DNA of 64,000 nucleotides from Shouchella oshimensis (GCF_002019765.1 NZ_KV917380.1:3550576-3614575); one strand, 5' to 3'; positions 49,081 to 58,196 are shown, counted from the stretch's first letter. Program-made: numbers and translations. The notes: generated by a model not told the origin, from the letters alone.

Positions 49081-49114
49081 AAAAAGAGCAGTTGCCTAGG
49101 CGACTGCTCTTTTT
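49081..49114. terminator. Convergent terminator
   Basis: AAAAAGAGCAGTTGCC and GGCGACTGCTCTTTTT form a long stem between the converging VOC and GH5 genes; it works in both directions. Confidence 0.9.
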
Positions 49115-49119
49115 ACACG

Positions 49120-50322
49120 CTATGGGCGTTTTGTATAGTTTTGAATAACATCTACAATAGGATCATTGCGTGTGAAACTGGTTTCCGTTGCTGATGTTGC
49201 CCATTTTCTTCTAATGTCTGCTTCACTGTCGGCGTAAATATCAACTTCCAGCGGATTGCCTGTGTACATGCCCCAGCTACTTCCTTGACCGGTTACCTTA
49301 TATGTCCAAGTTGTATAACTCCATCGTTGTTCATCATACACCCGTAACGCGTAATCCCAACTCTGTAGATTGCTAAACAATGTAAATTCTCCAACCAAAA
49401 GAGGGACAGGGTAATTGGTCCATTCATTGACCATCGTCACTTTTGAATCCACAAATTGTTTCTGATAGTCGAGGTTGTTAATGTCGTCCCATCCATAAAA
49501 GTGATACGAATAGACAACATTTTGCCAACCGTACAAGTCAGGGTGCGGAAGGTCCATCGGGTCCCAAATCGCTTCTATAATAATGATGTGATCTGGATCT
49601 TTTCTGCGAACTGCTCGATAAAGGCGATCATAAAAGTCAAACTGTTCCGTTCCACTTGCACCGCCAGGCTCGTTCAGTAAATCGTACCCAGCAATCCATG
49701 GATGGTCTTTATATCGTTCTGCAATACGTTCCCATAAAAAGACAGTCCGATCCATATTCTCAGCGTTCCCATATAAATTCCCTACGTCAGGGAACCGTGT
49801 GTCGCCAGAATGGTCCTTTCCATTTTGGGAGCCAGGCGCGCCATGCATATCCAAAATAATATACAATGCTCGTTTTTCCGCTTCATTTATAAACCAATCC
49901 ATTCGTTCAAAAGCAGTTGCTTTTAGGCTCCCATCATCGTTCAACATTTCAAAATAAGTGAAGGGAAGCCGGATGACATTCATCCCCTCCGCTTTAACGC
50001 GATCAAAATCACTTTCTTGCCAGTACGTATCTTGAAAAAGGTTTAAGAGCTCCCAAGCTGTTTCTTCACCAAAGCGTGAAGCGAGGGTACCCATTGCGGT
50101 TTTTTGATCAGGTGCGTTTGTTGGTGACATCCAGTTCTCCATAACCAGCCAACCACCAGCATTTGTTCCACGTAAAATGACTTCATCACCAGTACCAAAC
50201 TCATTCCGCATTTTCTTCCCATCGGTTTTTAAAAACGGTGTATCCCCTGTTTGGATGGTAGTGCGTATAACCTTTTTTAGTTCTACCCCCGTATGCTCAT
50301 TTTCAGCTTGCATGTCAGTCAT
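49120..50322 (-). CDS. GH5 family glycoside hydrolase (exo-1,3-beta-glucanase-like)
   Basis: 400 residues, a (beta/alpha)8 hydrolase. Motifs: GTNAGGWLVMENW at the start of the fold, NVIRLPFTYFEM, IILDMHGAPGSQNG, acid/base GYDLLNEPGG and nucleophile PLLVGEFT. The combination MHGAPGSQNG and GGWL is typical of GH5 exo-beta-1,3-glucanases. No signal peptide is present, so it probably acts inside the cell or is released by another route. The ribosome site GGAGAGG lies upstream of ATG 50322. It is isolated, with no sugar transporter nearby. Confidence 0.88.
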   Translation of the reverse strand: MTDMQAENEHTGVELKKVIRTTIQTGDTPFLKTDGKKMRNEFGTGDEVILRGTNAGGWLVMENWMSPTNAPDQKTAMGTLASRFGEETAWELLNLFQDTYWQESDFDRVKAEGMNVIRLPFTYFEMLNDDGSLKATAFERMDWFINEAEKRALYIILDMHGAPGSQNGKDHSGDTRFPDVGNLYGNAENMDRTVFLWERIAERYKDHPWIAGYDLLNEPGGASGTEQFDFYDRLYRAVRRKDPDHIIIIEAIWDPMDLPHPDLYGWQNVVYSYHFYGWDDINNLDYQKQFVDSKVTMVNEWTNYPVPLLVGEFTLFSNLQSWDYALRVYDEQRWSYTTWTYKVTGQGSSWGMYTGNPLEVDIYADSEADIRRKWATSATETSFTRNDPIVDVIQNYTKRP

Positions 50323-50483
50323 TCAAATCCTCTCCTTTTTAAAGTAATACGGTCTATAGAGAAGATATATGAAAAAAAACAACGGTTTTTAACATTTTCG
50401 AATGGAAATACTAGCAGTGAAAATTGAGTTACATTCTTCTTTTAGTACATAATAACGACAATGCTGTTTAAGGAGCTGAATGA

Positions 50484-50849
50484 ATGAAAGTACCTATACT
50501 CATACTATTGGTTGCAACCTTCCTTTTCACGACACCAATACAGGCTCAAGTCGAATCGAATTCCCAAAGTCAACAAGATCAGATTATTGAATCGATACTG
50601 TTCGTAACTATTTCCAACGAACTCAAAATGAAATTTGATAATCCAATGAGTTTCAGTTGCGTACATGGTCATTCTTTTAAGAAAACTTTAGAAGGACATC
50701 AATTCAAAGTTGATTTAGTTGCTTGTGACAATCATGATACCTATGACGTGAGAATGACATTCAGTGATGAGGAATTATATGGAAATTGGGACATTATAAA
50801 ATTTAAACAGAAAAAACGTAGTGATCATACGCTTACTTGCCACTCTTAA
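50484..50849 (+). CDS. Small secreted protein, unknown
   Basis: 121 residues. Residues 1-21 are a Sec signal peptide ending PIQAQ; the mature part is hydrophilic and has three cysteines (in FSCVHGH, LVACDNH and TLTCHS). AAGGAGCTG precedes the ATG. No domain recognised; it may be a secreted stress or antagonism protein, but nothing shows it. Confidence 0.65.
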   Translation: MKVPILILLVATFLFTTPIQAQVESNSQSQQDQIIESILFVTISNELKMKFDNPMSFSCVHGHSFKKTLEGHQFKVDLVACDNHDTYDVRMTFSDEELYGNWDIIKFKQKKRSDHTLTCHS

Positions 50850-50922
50850 ACAATTTCAATGACTTCATACATTGAGATTTAGTCAAAATCTTACACCATG
50901 ATTTTTTCCGTTAGAAACAGTC

Positions 50923-51432
50923 TTATACGTATTTAGCTCTAATTACTTTCATATGGTGTAATTCGTGCCCGGCAATGCCATATGCAATGGCGCCTACCGA
51001 TACCGAACTGTTCATTACAGTCCCACAACGAACCCACGCCTCATCATCAATGGTTGAGATGAGGCTTAACGTGTTGGCGCGTACCGCGTCTAAACCAATT
51101 AGTAACTGTTCCCACGACTGTTTGTTAAAGTGTGCTGCAGAAACATATTGATCTTGGTCCATTGCTGGGAGTGGTTCACTTTCATTTCGCGCAATGGCAA
51201 GCATTCGATACGCCATCACACGCTCCGAATCGGTCATATGTCCAATTACTTCTTTTAAAGTCCATTTTCCTGGAGCATATGCTTTTTTTGCTAACTCCTC
51301 TGACACGCTGCTTAGGAAGGGAATATTCTCATTTCGTTGATTAGTAAGTATGTCTTTAATATCGCCATCAGGAACAAGGCTCACATACCGATCATGCTCT
51401 GGATTTTCAATAAACAAAGGGCGTGGACGCAT
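50923..51432 (-). CDS. DinB family protein (thiol-transferase-like)
   Basis: 169 residues, four-helix bundle with the metal-binding histidines of the DinB/YfiT family: VIGHMTDSER and GHELHHMKVI. Firmicutes members include bacillithiol S-transferases and metal hydrolases; the thiol or substrate is not known. ATG 51432 follows AAGGAGG at six bases; the ORF to 51456 overlaps that site. Confidence 0.88.
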   Translation of the reverse strand: MRPRPLFIENPEHDRYVSLVPDGDIKDILTNQRNENIPFLSSVSEELAKKAYAPGKWTLKEVIGHMTDSERVMAYRMLAIARNESEPLPAMDQDQYVSAAHFNKQSWEQLLIGLDAVRANTLSLISTIDDEAWVRCGTVMNSSVSVGAIAYGIAGHELHHMKVIRAKYV

Positions 51433-51629
51433 AAACATCCTCCTTATTGGAATCATTATTTTGCTTTTAGCTTCCTATCAATTATTTCAAACTTCCAAAA
51501 AATTCGCAATCCCATTAGCCTCTTTTAAGCTGGGAATATATTCGTTTTGCTAGTGATCATTTCTTTAGATATCAACCGCCCGAACGTTTACGTGCCCATT
51601 AATGAAACCACCTCTTTCCTTTCATCGTA

Positions 51630-51780
51630 GATTGACTAACTAGAACGATTCAAGAAGGTGCTTATCATTTTCGATTTCGGTACGGTATTGTTGCAAGTGA
51701 TCGCTTTTGCGGGTCTTGGTTTTGTCTTCTACTTACTTTTTCTTAGCGCCAAAGCTTTACGAAAATACTTTAAAGGTTAG
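51630..51780 (+). CDS. Small membrane peptide of repeated mini-cassette (ATT start?), copy 2
   Basis: The 37-codon frame 51667-51780 reads IFDFGTVLLQVIAFAGLGFV, then FYLLFLSAKALRKYFKG: one membrane helix and a basic tail. No ATG, GTG or TTG is well placed; AAGAAGGTG is followed six bases later by ATT, which aligns with ATT in the two other recognisable copies (53105 and 55499). ATT starts are rare but real (infC). Upstream GACTAACTAGAAC is shared with the copy at 55468. Function unknown; such peptides resemble the small single-helix proteins of Bacillus. The coordinates include the conserved leader. Confidence 0.55.
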
Positions 51781-51783
51781 CAT

Positions 51784-51818
51784 AGCGATGAGGAGTGCCT
51801 CTTCCTCATCGCTTTTTT
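51784..51818 (+). terminator. Terminator of the mini-cassette, copy 2
   Basis: AGCGATGAGGA pairs with TCCTCATCGCT, followed by TTTTTT. The two sides carry compensatory changes relative to the copies with AGCTATGAGG, showing that the stem is kept. Confidence 0.9.
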
Positions 51819-51879
51819 GTTGCTAACTCATTTCCAAATTAAAGTAGCCCTTTTAATAAAACATAATCTTAGCTCTTAT

Positions 51880-52146
51880 TTATTTTTGCAATTTTCTCTT
51901 ACTGTAAAACAAAATAAATGTAGCACTAATAATGATCGTTATTGATAAAAACAAATAAGCTGCTCCTTCAAAACCTCGAGCAACTACAAAACCATAAGCA
52001 AATAACCCTAATGAACTACTAATAGCTATTATTGACGGTACATAGACTATTTTCTTACTTTGTTTACCTCTCCCTAACAAAACGGTTATTAAGAAAACAA
52101 TTAGACCGATAGCTAAACCAATTCCTAAAGGAACCGTTAATAACAT
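51880..52146 (-). CDS. YesK-like small membrane protein
   Basis: 88 residues, three hydrophobic helices: an N-terminal pair around LGIGLAIGLIVFLITVLLG and IIAISSSLGLFAYGFVVARG, and a last one AAYLFLSITIIISATFILFY, with FEG in the loop. The pattern fits the YesK family of Bacillus. AAAGGAGG lies seven bases before ATG 52146. Function unknown. Confidence 0.7.
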   Translation of the reverse strand: MLLTVPLGIGLAIGLIVFLITVLLGRGKQSKKIVYVPSIIAISSSLGLFAYGFVVARGFEGAAYLFLSITIIISATFILFYSKRKLQK

Positions 52147-52320
52147 CAAGCATCCTCCTTTCTAAATTACCCCTATAGAAGATATACCTAAGTCCATCCG
52201 GTTAGTTCAAAAAATTTTGGTGTTACCCAATTAATTTACCTATGTCCTCTCTTCAACTACAATCCAATTCGTTATGTGTCGATTAATATTACGTCCTGAA
52301 TATATTAATTTGGAGGTACA

Positions 52321-53070
52321 ATGAATTACTTATCACTAGATCAACTACCTAATTTTATTCCATGGTTGACGATTATTATTGCGGTAATTTCGGTTGTGGG
52401 ATGGATCATTAAGATGTGGAACACAACACCGTTACAGCTGCTTTATGAACCAAGACATAAAAAAGTTAGCCATAATTTCAGTATTGTAATTATCATATCT
52501 TCATTTATTTTTTTAGTATTTTTATATTTCTCTTTTCAAACAGCAGAATACATAGGGGATGATTTTTTAGGGTTTATTGGTTTACTAGCTATTTTCCCAT
52601 TTTTAGGTGCATTTCTTTTCATATTAGGTCATTATTTCGTACTTATTTTTAGAGAAAAAGTAGTTGTCAGGAAAAATCTCTGTAAATCTGTGGCTGCGAT
52701 AGGTTTATTGTCATTATTAGCATTAAACTATTGCATAAATGCTATACATGTTCAAAAAGAATTGTACACTATAGAACAACTACCCATAATCACGATTCAA
52801 TTGTTATTTCTTATAATCTATTTTTTAACAATTCCTATTTATATTCGGAAGATAGAGAAGGCTGGTTATTACTTTGAAATTGAAATTATTCCTGAAGAAG
52901 ATCAGTATAGATTACCAAAGAAGATGGTTTTCCAGTACTCCATTCGAGAAGATATCCAGGTAATGTCTTTACCGCATACTAAAGGGAAGGATATTCTAAC
53001 ACAAGATACTTTCTATGTGTATCATCTTCAAACTAAGCAATTTCAGAGAATTGAAGGAAAGAGGATTTAA
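52321..53070 (+). CDS. Multi-pass membrane protein, unknown
   Basis: 249 residues with five hydrophobic helices in the first 175 residues and a ~75-residue hydrophilic tail, probably cytoplasmic, rich in Glu and Lys. No motif recognised. TTTGGAGG precedes the ATG. The composition is AT-rich. It is followed directly by the broken mini-cassette copy at 53105. Confidence 0.6.
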   Translation: MNYLSLDQLPNFIPWLTIIIAVISVVGWIIKMWNTTPLQLLYEPRHKKVSHNFSIVIIISSFIFLVFLYFSFQTAEYIGDDFLGFIGLLAIFPFLGAFLFILGHYFVLIFREKVVVRKNLCKSVAAIGLLSLLALNYCINAIHVQKELYTIEQLPIITIQLLFLIIYFLTIPIYIRKIEKAGYYFEIEIIPEEDQYRLPKKMVFQYSIREDIQVMSLPHTKGKDILTQDTFYVYHLQTKQFQRIEGKRI

Positions 53071-53104
53071 ATAGTGTATTATTCTATAAAGAAATTAGGT
53101 TACC

Positions 53105-53257
53105 ATTTTTGATTTCGGTACGGTGATGTCGCAAGTCATCACATCTGTTGGGCTTTGGTTTTAGTCTCTACCTCCTTTCTTTGAGTACCAAAGCTTTACG
53201 AAAATACTTTAAAGGTTAGCATAGCTATGAGGAGTTTCTATCCCTCATAGCTTTTTA
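53105..53257 (+). pseudogene. Mini-cassette copy 3, frame broken
   Basis: The start IFDFGTVMSQ and the tail with terminator (CTTTACGAAAATACTTTAAA, GGTTAGCATAGCTATGAGG) are almost identical to copy 2. An in-frame TAG after 19 codons and a length not divisible by three break the frame. The terminator at 53222-53257 is intact. Confidence 0.7.
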
Positions 53258-54135
53258 ATATTCTTAAAAAGCCCGAACGAAGTCACCTTCAATCTTGCTT
53301 TATCTTTTCACTTTATCTCGTTCTAATTTGTAGATCTTTAGTAGTGCTAATCAAAAGGGGTCGTTAGTGCATATAGCTTGAACAAATCTACCTATAGCTT
53401 TCACATGCCCAAGATCCAGTAGCTAACACCACGCATAAACTGACCCACAGCCTCTTTAACTTTTAAAAGAAAAACGACAGTGCGCAATAGATTAACAATA
53501 TGGCCATCATTGAGCCTATGAGCTAAAGTGAAGGAGCTAGTTCAATATAATTTGAAGTTATCTATAAGACTTGTATGAATCATCGTTACTTTCAGACTTT
53601 TACTAAATTTAACCAAGTTTATTTTGCTTTTAGTTTATGACTTGTCATATTTTCTGTCAATAAATCAAGGAAATCACGACTCATACAATTTTTGATCTTG
53701 CATGGTGTAAAATAATATGGTTTAGGTAGTAAAAAAACTATCCTGCAATTTTAATGGCATAGACCCCTTTCTAAACAAAATACCTGACCATACAGTTCAC
53801 AAATCCTTAACTCTTTATGACTTCTTCAAGAAATCTGCGAATATCTTCATTTTTTCTAACCCATCTATATTTACCCATTCTGAACAACATTCTCAGGTTT
53901 TTTATTTCTCATAAGATAAAAGATTAGAGAGCCAATTGATCCAATTTAACGGATGGTATCATAATGATTCTAAATTAATTTATGTAGAATCTTTTTATTT
54001 TTTTTGATAGATTCCATTAGTAGTTCAAGCATAGACTCCATGATTAGTCCATCTTTATAAATAAAAGATGTTTTAATAAATTTATCAACCTTATTAAGGG
54101 TGTGAATACGAACCATATCTTTTCTCTCGTATGGT
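53258..54135. other. Gene-poor stretch with decayed minus-strand sequence
   Basis: No intact gene. On the minus strand the frames at 53815-53890 (MGKYRWVRKNEDIRRFLEEV) and 54001-54120 (VRIHTLNKVDKFIKTSFIYK then DGLIMESMLELL) look like pieces of the end of a LysR-type regulator and fit with the truncated LysR start at 54136-54345. Confidence 0.45.
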
Positions 54136-54345
54136 TCAACGTAAGGTTCTCCCTGCCGAAGTTAGGGAAATTCCTCTATTATTCCTTAATAATAATTGAC
54201 AGTTTAATTCCTTTTCTAATTGTTTAATTCTAATCGAGACGCTAGATTGTGAATATTTAAGGATAAAAGCAGCTTTTGAAATACTATTATGTTGTGATAC
54301 CATCCAAAAAATTTTAAAATCATGATAATCCAATAATTTCTCCAC
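54136..54345 (-). pseudogene. LysR-type regulator, N-terminal remnant
   Basis: 69 codons that match the DNA-binding part of LysR proteins: FKIFWMVSQHNSISKAAFIL, then SQSSVSIRIKQLEKELNCQL and LTSAGRTL. A stop follows where the linker helix should go on, and only scraps of the effector domain are recognisable downstream. The gene is divergent from the phzF-like gene, the usual place for its regulator, so both were probably one unit before decay. Confidence 0.7.
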
Positions 54346-54450
54346 CTTCGTGATTGATATTAATTTTGTTTATTGCTGACATTGTTTTTCTTAATTGTAC
54401 ACAATAGCAAGTAAGGATGTATATTTAAGATGAAAAAAGGAGGAAGTGAA

Positions 54451-55170
54451 ATGTCATCTAATTTATTGTCAATTTTTCATACTAAAGTATTTCCTGTATC
54501 TTCTACTGGTGGAAATCCTTGTCCTGTTGTATTTGAGGGTGATAATTTATCAGATGAGGAGATGCGGAAAGTAGCAGAAAGCTTTATGGAAGAAACGGTT
54601 TTTATATTAAAGCCTTCTCTGCATGAAGCAGATGTGAAATTACGTTATTTTGTACCGAATCATGAAATGGAGATGTGCGTTCATGCAACAATTGCTTCTA
54701 TAACAGTATTAGTTAAGGAGAAAGGTTATAGTAGTTCACCAATTCACTTAGAGACACCTTTAGGAATTGTAAAAGCTTATTTTCAACAAAACGAGGACAT
54801 GGAAATTGATATTTTGGTTGAACAATTTCCACCTGAATACATTGTTAATAACCCATTGAAAAAGGAAATTGCTAAGGCTTTGAATATTCTAGAATCAGAT
54901 ATTGAAAGAAAGTGGCCAGTACAATCCGTTTCTACTTCAAGAGCAAAACTAGTAGTTCCATTAAAGAGTATAGATACCCTAAACAAACTTCAGCCGAATT
55001 TTGATTACTTATGGGAGGTTTGTGATGTTTATCGAACTACAGGCTTTTATCCATTTGCAATTAATGAAGAACAACTTAACACGGTTTCGGCAAGGCAATT
55101 TCCAAATAGAGCCGGTTTTAAGGAAGATCCGGCTACTGGTGCCATGCTCAATATACGTTTCTATTTATGA
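54451..55170 (+). pseudogene. PhzF family isomerase, C-terminally truncated
   Basis: 239 codons. The PhzF fold (diaminopimelate epimerase-like) is visible: HTKVFPVSSTGGNPCPVVFE, catalytic Glu in FMEETVFI, VHATIA in place of GHAT, and near the end EDPATGAML. Family members are about 260-300 residues and continue beyond this last motif; here the frame runs into unrelated sequence and stops. AAAGGAGG precedes ATG 54451, so a shortened protein may still be made. The GHPT/GHAT change to VHAT in the second motif also argues for loss of function. Confidence 0.7.
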
Positions 55171-55331
55171 AGCCAAGCGGAGAACAATTACGTATAATCA
55201 CTAATTATATTGAGACTGGTTTAATCAAACCTATAATTGATCGCGTTTTCCCTTTTGAAGATGCTCAACAAGCGATGGAATACGCTGAGTCTGGGAGAGC
55301 TAAAGGGAAAATAATAGTGAAAATTAAATAG
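55167..55331 (+). pseudogene. Zinc-type alcohol dehydrogenase, C-terminal fragment
   Basis: The 54-codon frame overlapping the phzF-like stop reads MKPSGEQLRIITNYIETGLI and then KPIIDRVFPFEDAQQAMEYA with GRAKGKIIVKI. This is the typical end of MDR/quinone-oxidoreductase proteins. The rest of that gene is missing, so a deletion has joined phzF and an alcohol dehydrogenase gene. Confidence 0.75.
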
Positions 55332-55835
55332 TTACGAAAGAAATAATGTACTGCATAATGCCCGGTTAGCGAAAGAATATAAAAGACACTTCATCTTATT
55401 AGAAAATCAACATCTAAAGGGCGAGTTACAAGTAAGTAATTAAAATATTACTTTGGTCATAAATCGACTAACTAGAACTCTTCAAGGGGAGTCTTACCAT
55501 TTTGGACGGTACGGTTATTTTCAAATGATTACTTTTTTGTGAATTGGTTTTATCTTTTTCGTCACTTGTCTTAGCGTCAAAGCATTACAAGTAAACTTTA
55601 AAAATTAAAGTTAGAAACGGCTATGAGAAGTACTTATTTCTAATAGCTTCTTTACTACACCTCGCTCCTCCATGGTTGATAACGACCCGCTTTGTTTACA
55701 GTTGCACTTTTTCTTTTCTTTTCATGGTACTGCAATTTTCGAAGCCAATCTTCATGACTTAATACACGCTCTCATTAAGGCGGCTTTGTCGATCTGCCTA
55801 AACAATGTACGATTAAAACAGCAACACTTTAATAC
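55332..55835. other. Gene-free stretch with decayed mini-cassette
   Basis: Contains mini-cassette copy 4 (55463-55652). A 78-codon ORF at 55672-55908 has no ribosome site and runs over the terminator and 3-prime end of the ABC ATPase gene, so I reject it. Confidence 0.5.
55463..55652 (+). pseudogene. Mini-cassette copy 4, decayed
   Basis: Leader TCGACTAACTAGAAC, ribosome site AAGGGGAG and ATTTTGGAC after it correspond to copy 2; the frame then stops after nine codons (TGA). The tail AACTTTAAAAATTAAAGTTAG and a weakened CTATGAGAAG hairpin are still recognisable. Confidence 0.6.
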
Positions 55836-55860
55836 TCAGGTAAGTGCTGTTGTTTTAATA
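55816..55860. terminator. Terminator at the end of the peptide cluster
   Basis: AAAACAGCAACACTT and AAGTGCTGTTGTTTT form a long stem with small mismatches, overlapping the last codons of the ABC ATPase gene. It closes the azole-peptide operon on the minus strand. Confidence 0.65.
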
Positions 55861-56471
55861 AACTTTTTTTCATTTGACTTTATAATAGATTTATTTGAAA
55901 ACTCATAAATATTAACATGATGTTGTTCACTAAATCCTAAGATTTCATGTGATGTAAATATGATACTTCTATCTTGGCTTAATAGATGATTAAAAATTGA
56001 TAGCATTTGCTTCTTACCTTCCTCATCTACACCAGCAAATGGTTCATCAAACACGTACCATTCTCGATCCAAGAACGAAATAGTTATAAAGAAAAGTTTC
56101 CTACGCTCTCCACCTGATAGAACTGCAACCTCTTTATTCCATATATTCTCAAAAAAACTTTCCAAATTATAAAAACTAGCTTTCCTGAAAAATTGTTTCT
56201 TGTACGGCGTTATATTATCTAACGTAAAAACAAATTGAACAAAGTCTTTTACTTTTAGTCTCATCGAGAAATATAAACTTTGGTTTAGGTAAACAATATT
56301 TTCATTCCCCGTAATATTTCCATCATAGTTATTTAGAATGTTAGCAATACAATCTAAAAAGGTTGATTTTCCCGTCCCGTTTGGACCGTATAAAAAGTTT
56401 AAACCAGGATTAATTACAATATTTGTGTCATCAATAATATTTCTATACTTAAAATTCTCTACCTTAATCAT
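55836..56471 (-). CDS. ABC transporter ATPase of the azole-peptide cluster (McbF-like)
   Basis: 211 residues, a single nucleotide-binding domain: Walker A YGPNGTGKST, Q-loop YLNQS, signature VLSGGERRK, Walker B WYVFDEPFAGVD, H-loop FTSHE. With the permease encoded four bases upstream it would export the finished peptide and can also give self-protection, as McbEF does for microcin B17. GAGAAGGTGATTGT precedes the ATG. It is the last gene of the operon and ends at a terminator. Confidence 0.92.
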   Translation of the reverse strand: MIKVENFKYRNIIDDTNIVINPGLNFLYGPNGTGKSTFLDCIANILNNYDGNITGNENIVYLNQSLYFSMRLKVKDFVQFVFTLDNITPYKKQFFRKASFYNLESFFENIWNKEVAVLSGGERRKLFFITISFLDREWYVFDEPFAGVDEEGKKQMLSIFNHLLSQDRSIIFTSHEILGFSEQHHVNIYEFSNKSIIKSNEKKFIKTTALT

Positions 56472-56475
56472 ACAA

Positions 56476-57153
56476 TCACCTTCTCATTATAGAATTAACT
56501 TCGTATTTTTTAATACAAAAGAGTCCACTTAAAATAAAAACTATTGAAGAAAATACGTAGATTAAAATGTCAATGTGTGTTCCAATTGCCAATAATTTTG
56601 ACGTGTATAGTAGTGGATTAAGATAATTGAATACTCCCGTCATATTAATTAGCATAAGTGAAATGAAAAATATAATTGTAACAACCGTATTGACCGTGTT
56701 AAAAGTACTCTTCTTAATCATCGTAAGGTTAATTGACAAAAACGCAATAGGTAAAGCCATTACTATTAGAATCATTGAGTAGAACATGGACAAAAAGAAA
56801 TTAAGCTTATAGATTACAGTTGCTACAAGGTTTAGAGTCAAAACGCTGAAAAATGCAAAAGTAATTTGAGTTAAGATGTTAGCTACAAAAAATTGTGTTC
56901 TAGATTGATTGATTGAAAAGTATGTTTTCAATAATCCCTGTTCTCGAAGTCTTACAGCATGAAGCCCAACTCCAAACACATAGGATGACATGATTATAAA
57001 CGACCAAAAGAAATTTAAATGCATTACGTCAGTGACAGCTTGACCGTTTGCAATTAAGAAAATAATTGGAAGCAACGTAGACCATATAAACGGCAATTTC
57101 TCTTTTAAAATCATCTTCATATTTAATACGTAGTAAGCTCGAACGACATTCAT
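56476..57153 (-). CDS. ABC-2 type permease of the azole-peptide cluster (McbE-like)
   Basis: 225 residues with six hydrophobic helices and no recognisable nucleotide-binding site, the layout of ABC-2 family permeases such as McbE. It begins with an amphipathic stretch (MNVVRAYYVLNMKMILKEK). GAGGAGGAGC precedes the ATG and the ATPase gene follows after four bases. It lies 14 bases downstream of the second YcaO gene. Likely exporter of the mature peptide and part of self-immunity. Confidence 0.88.
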   Translation of the reverse strand: MNVVRAYYVLNMKMILKEKLPFIWSTLLPIIFLIANGQAVTDVMHLNFFWSFIIMSSYVFGVGLHAVRLREQGLLKTYFSINQSRTQFFVANILTQITFAFFSVLTLNLVATVIYKLNFFLSMFYSMILIVMALPIAFLSINLTMIKKSTFNTVNTVVTIIFFISLMLINMTGVFNYLNPLLYTSKLLAIGTHIDILIYVFSSIVFILSGLFCIKKYEVNSIMRR

Positions 57154-57167
57154 AATTAGCTCCTCCT

Positions 57168-58196
57168 CTAAGGAAACGGTATAAAATTAAGCTCTCGGTT
57201 AAGTGAACAGTTTGTTGCGTTCTCTATATAAAGATAAATATCTTCTTTGTATTTTGATGGGTTCATATGGGGAAACCAATTTAAATCTAGAACTTTCGTG
57301 ACTTTTAAATGTTCATTCATTCGTTTTGATGGAATAGCAACAATTAGTGGGTTTATTCCGTATTGTCTATTTAGTTGATTCGATAAATCTTGTATATTAA
57401 CAATCTCTTCCTTCGTTTCATCTACTTCATCTCTGATAATACTTACTGGAGAGCCTTCAAGATAACTATACAGCTTTTTCAATTCCTCAGGAGTCAATGA
57501 ATCAAAATCTGCATGGTATTTATCTTTTGGGAGCTGTTCAGACGATTCTTTATTTGTATACTTTGAGAATTCAACGGCGAAATATTGTAACATTTCTTGC
57601 AAAGCTTTAACCGCAGCCTTTATGACATTTGATCCTGTACCCATACCAACTACCTTATTCTTATTACCATAACCAATTGCAAGTATCACATAAACATCGT
57701 CAACCATAGAAATATTGAAAAATTTCAACTCATCAATATAATTAAACAGGTATTTCTGATAATTTTCAAAAACAGGAGATTTCGTCTTAATTATTAGTTG
57801 TGTCCCCAACGATTGAGAAAGATAATTAAAGAGTAAAGATTGCCTTTCTAAAAACTCTAGAAACGAACTTTTTATAGTGTAGCTTGATTGATAATGTGAA
57901 GACATTCCACAAGAATCTACGAATTGATCTTCAAATACGACTTGCCCTGATGGCACCTGATGCACTCTTCCATCTATTAGGGAAACTGCATTTAAATCCT
58001 TTGTACTAATTGAATTCGAATTAACAAGGACTTCCCGTTCAAAAAATTCCCCTAATGTACTCACGATGTTGTTAATTGCGTACGGTAAAACACATTCATA
58101 AGACTTTACGTCCACTTTCTCGTTTTTTAGTATAAATATATTACTGTGATGAGATTGAAAGTGATCACGATTTAACGCCAGTGTAATTCGATTCAT
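57168..58196 (-). CDS. YcaO cyclodehydratase, catalytic D protein (McbD-like)
   Basis: 342 residues. YcaO family ATP-site motifs are visible: SSFLEFLERQSLLF near 110-123 (Glu114, Glu117-Arg118) and GMGTGSNVIKAAVKALQEML near 183-203 (Gln200-Glu201). The C-terminus ends FIPFP, a Pro-x-Pro like that needed for azoline formation. It should activate backbone amides with ATP and close Cys side chains to thiazolines, working with the McbB-like protein. The ATG at 58196 has a weak ribosome site; a strong AGAGAGGTGGG lies upstream and is followed by in-frame ATT codons at 58220, so translation may begin there and add eight residues. Confidence 0.88.
   Translation of the reverse strand: MNRITLALNRDHFQSHHSNIFILKNEKVDVKSYECVLPYAINNIVSTLGEFFEREVLVNSNSISTKDLNAVSLIDGRVHQVPSGQVVFEDQFVDSCGMSSHYQSSYTIKSSFLEFLERQSLLFNYLSQSLGTQLIIKTKSPVFENYQKYLFNYIDELKFFNISMVDDVYVILAIGYGNKNKVVGMGTGSNVIKAAVKALQEMLQYFAVEFSKYTNKESSEQLPKDKYHADFDSLTPEELKKLYSYLEGSPVSIIRDEVDETKEEIVNIQDLSNQLNRQYGINPLIVAIPSKRMNEHLKVTKVLDLNWFPHMNPSKYKEDIYLYIENATNCSLNRELNFIPFP

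Noticed and set aside
55672-55908. 78-codon plus-strand ORF
   Set aside because: It runs across the terminator and the 3-prime end of the ABC ATPase gene and has no ribosome site.
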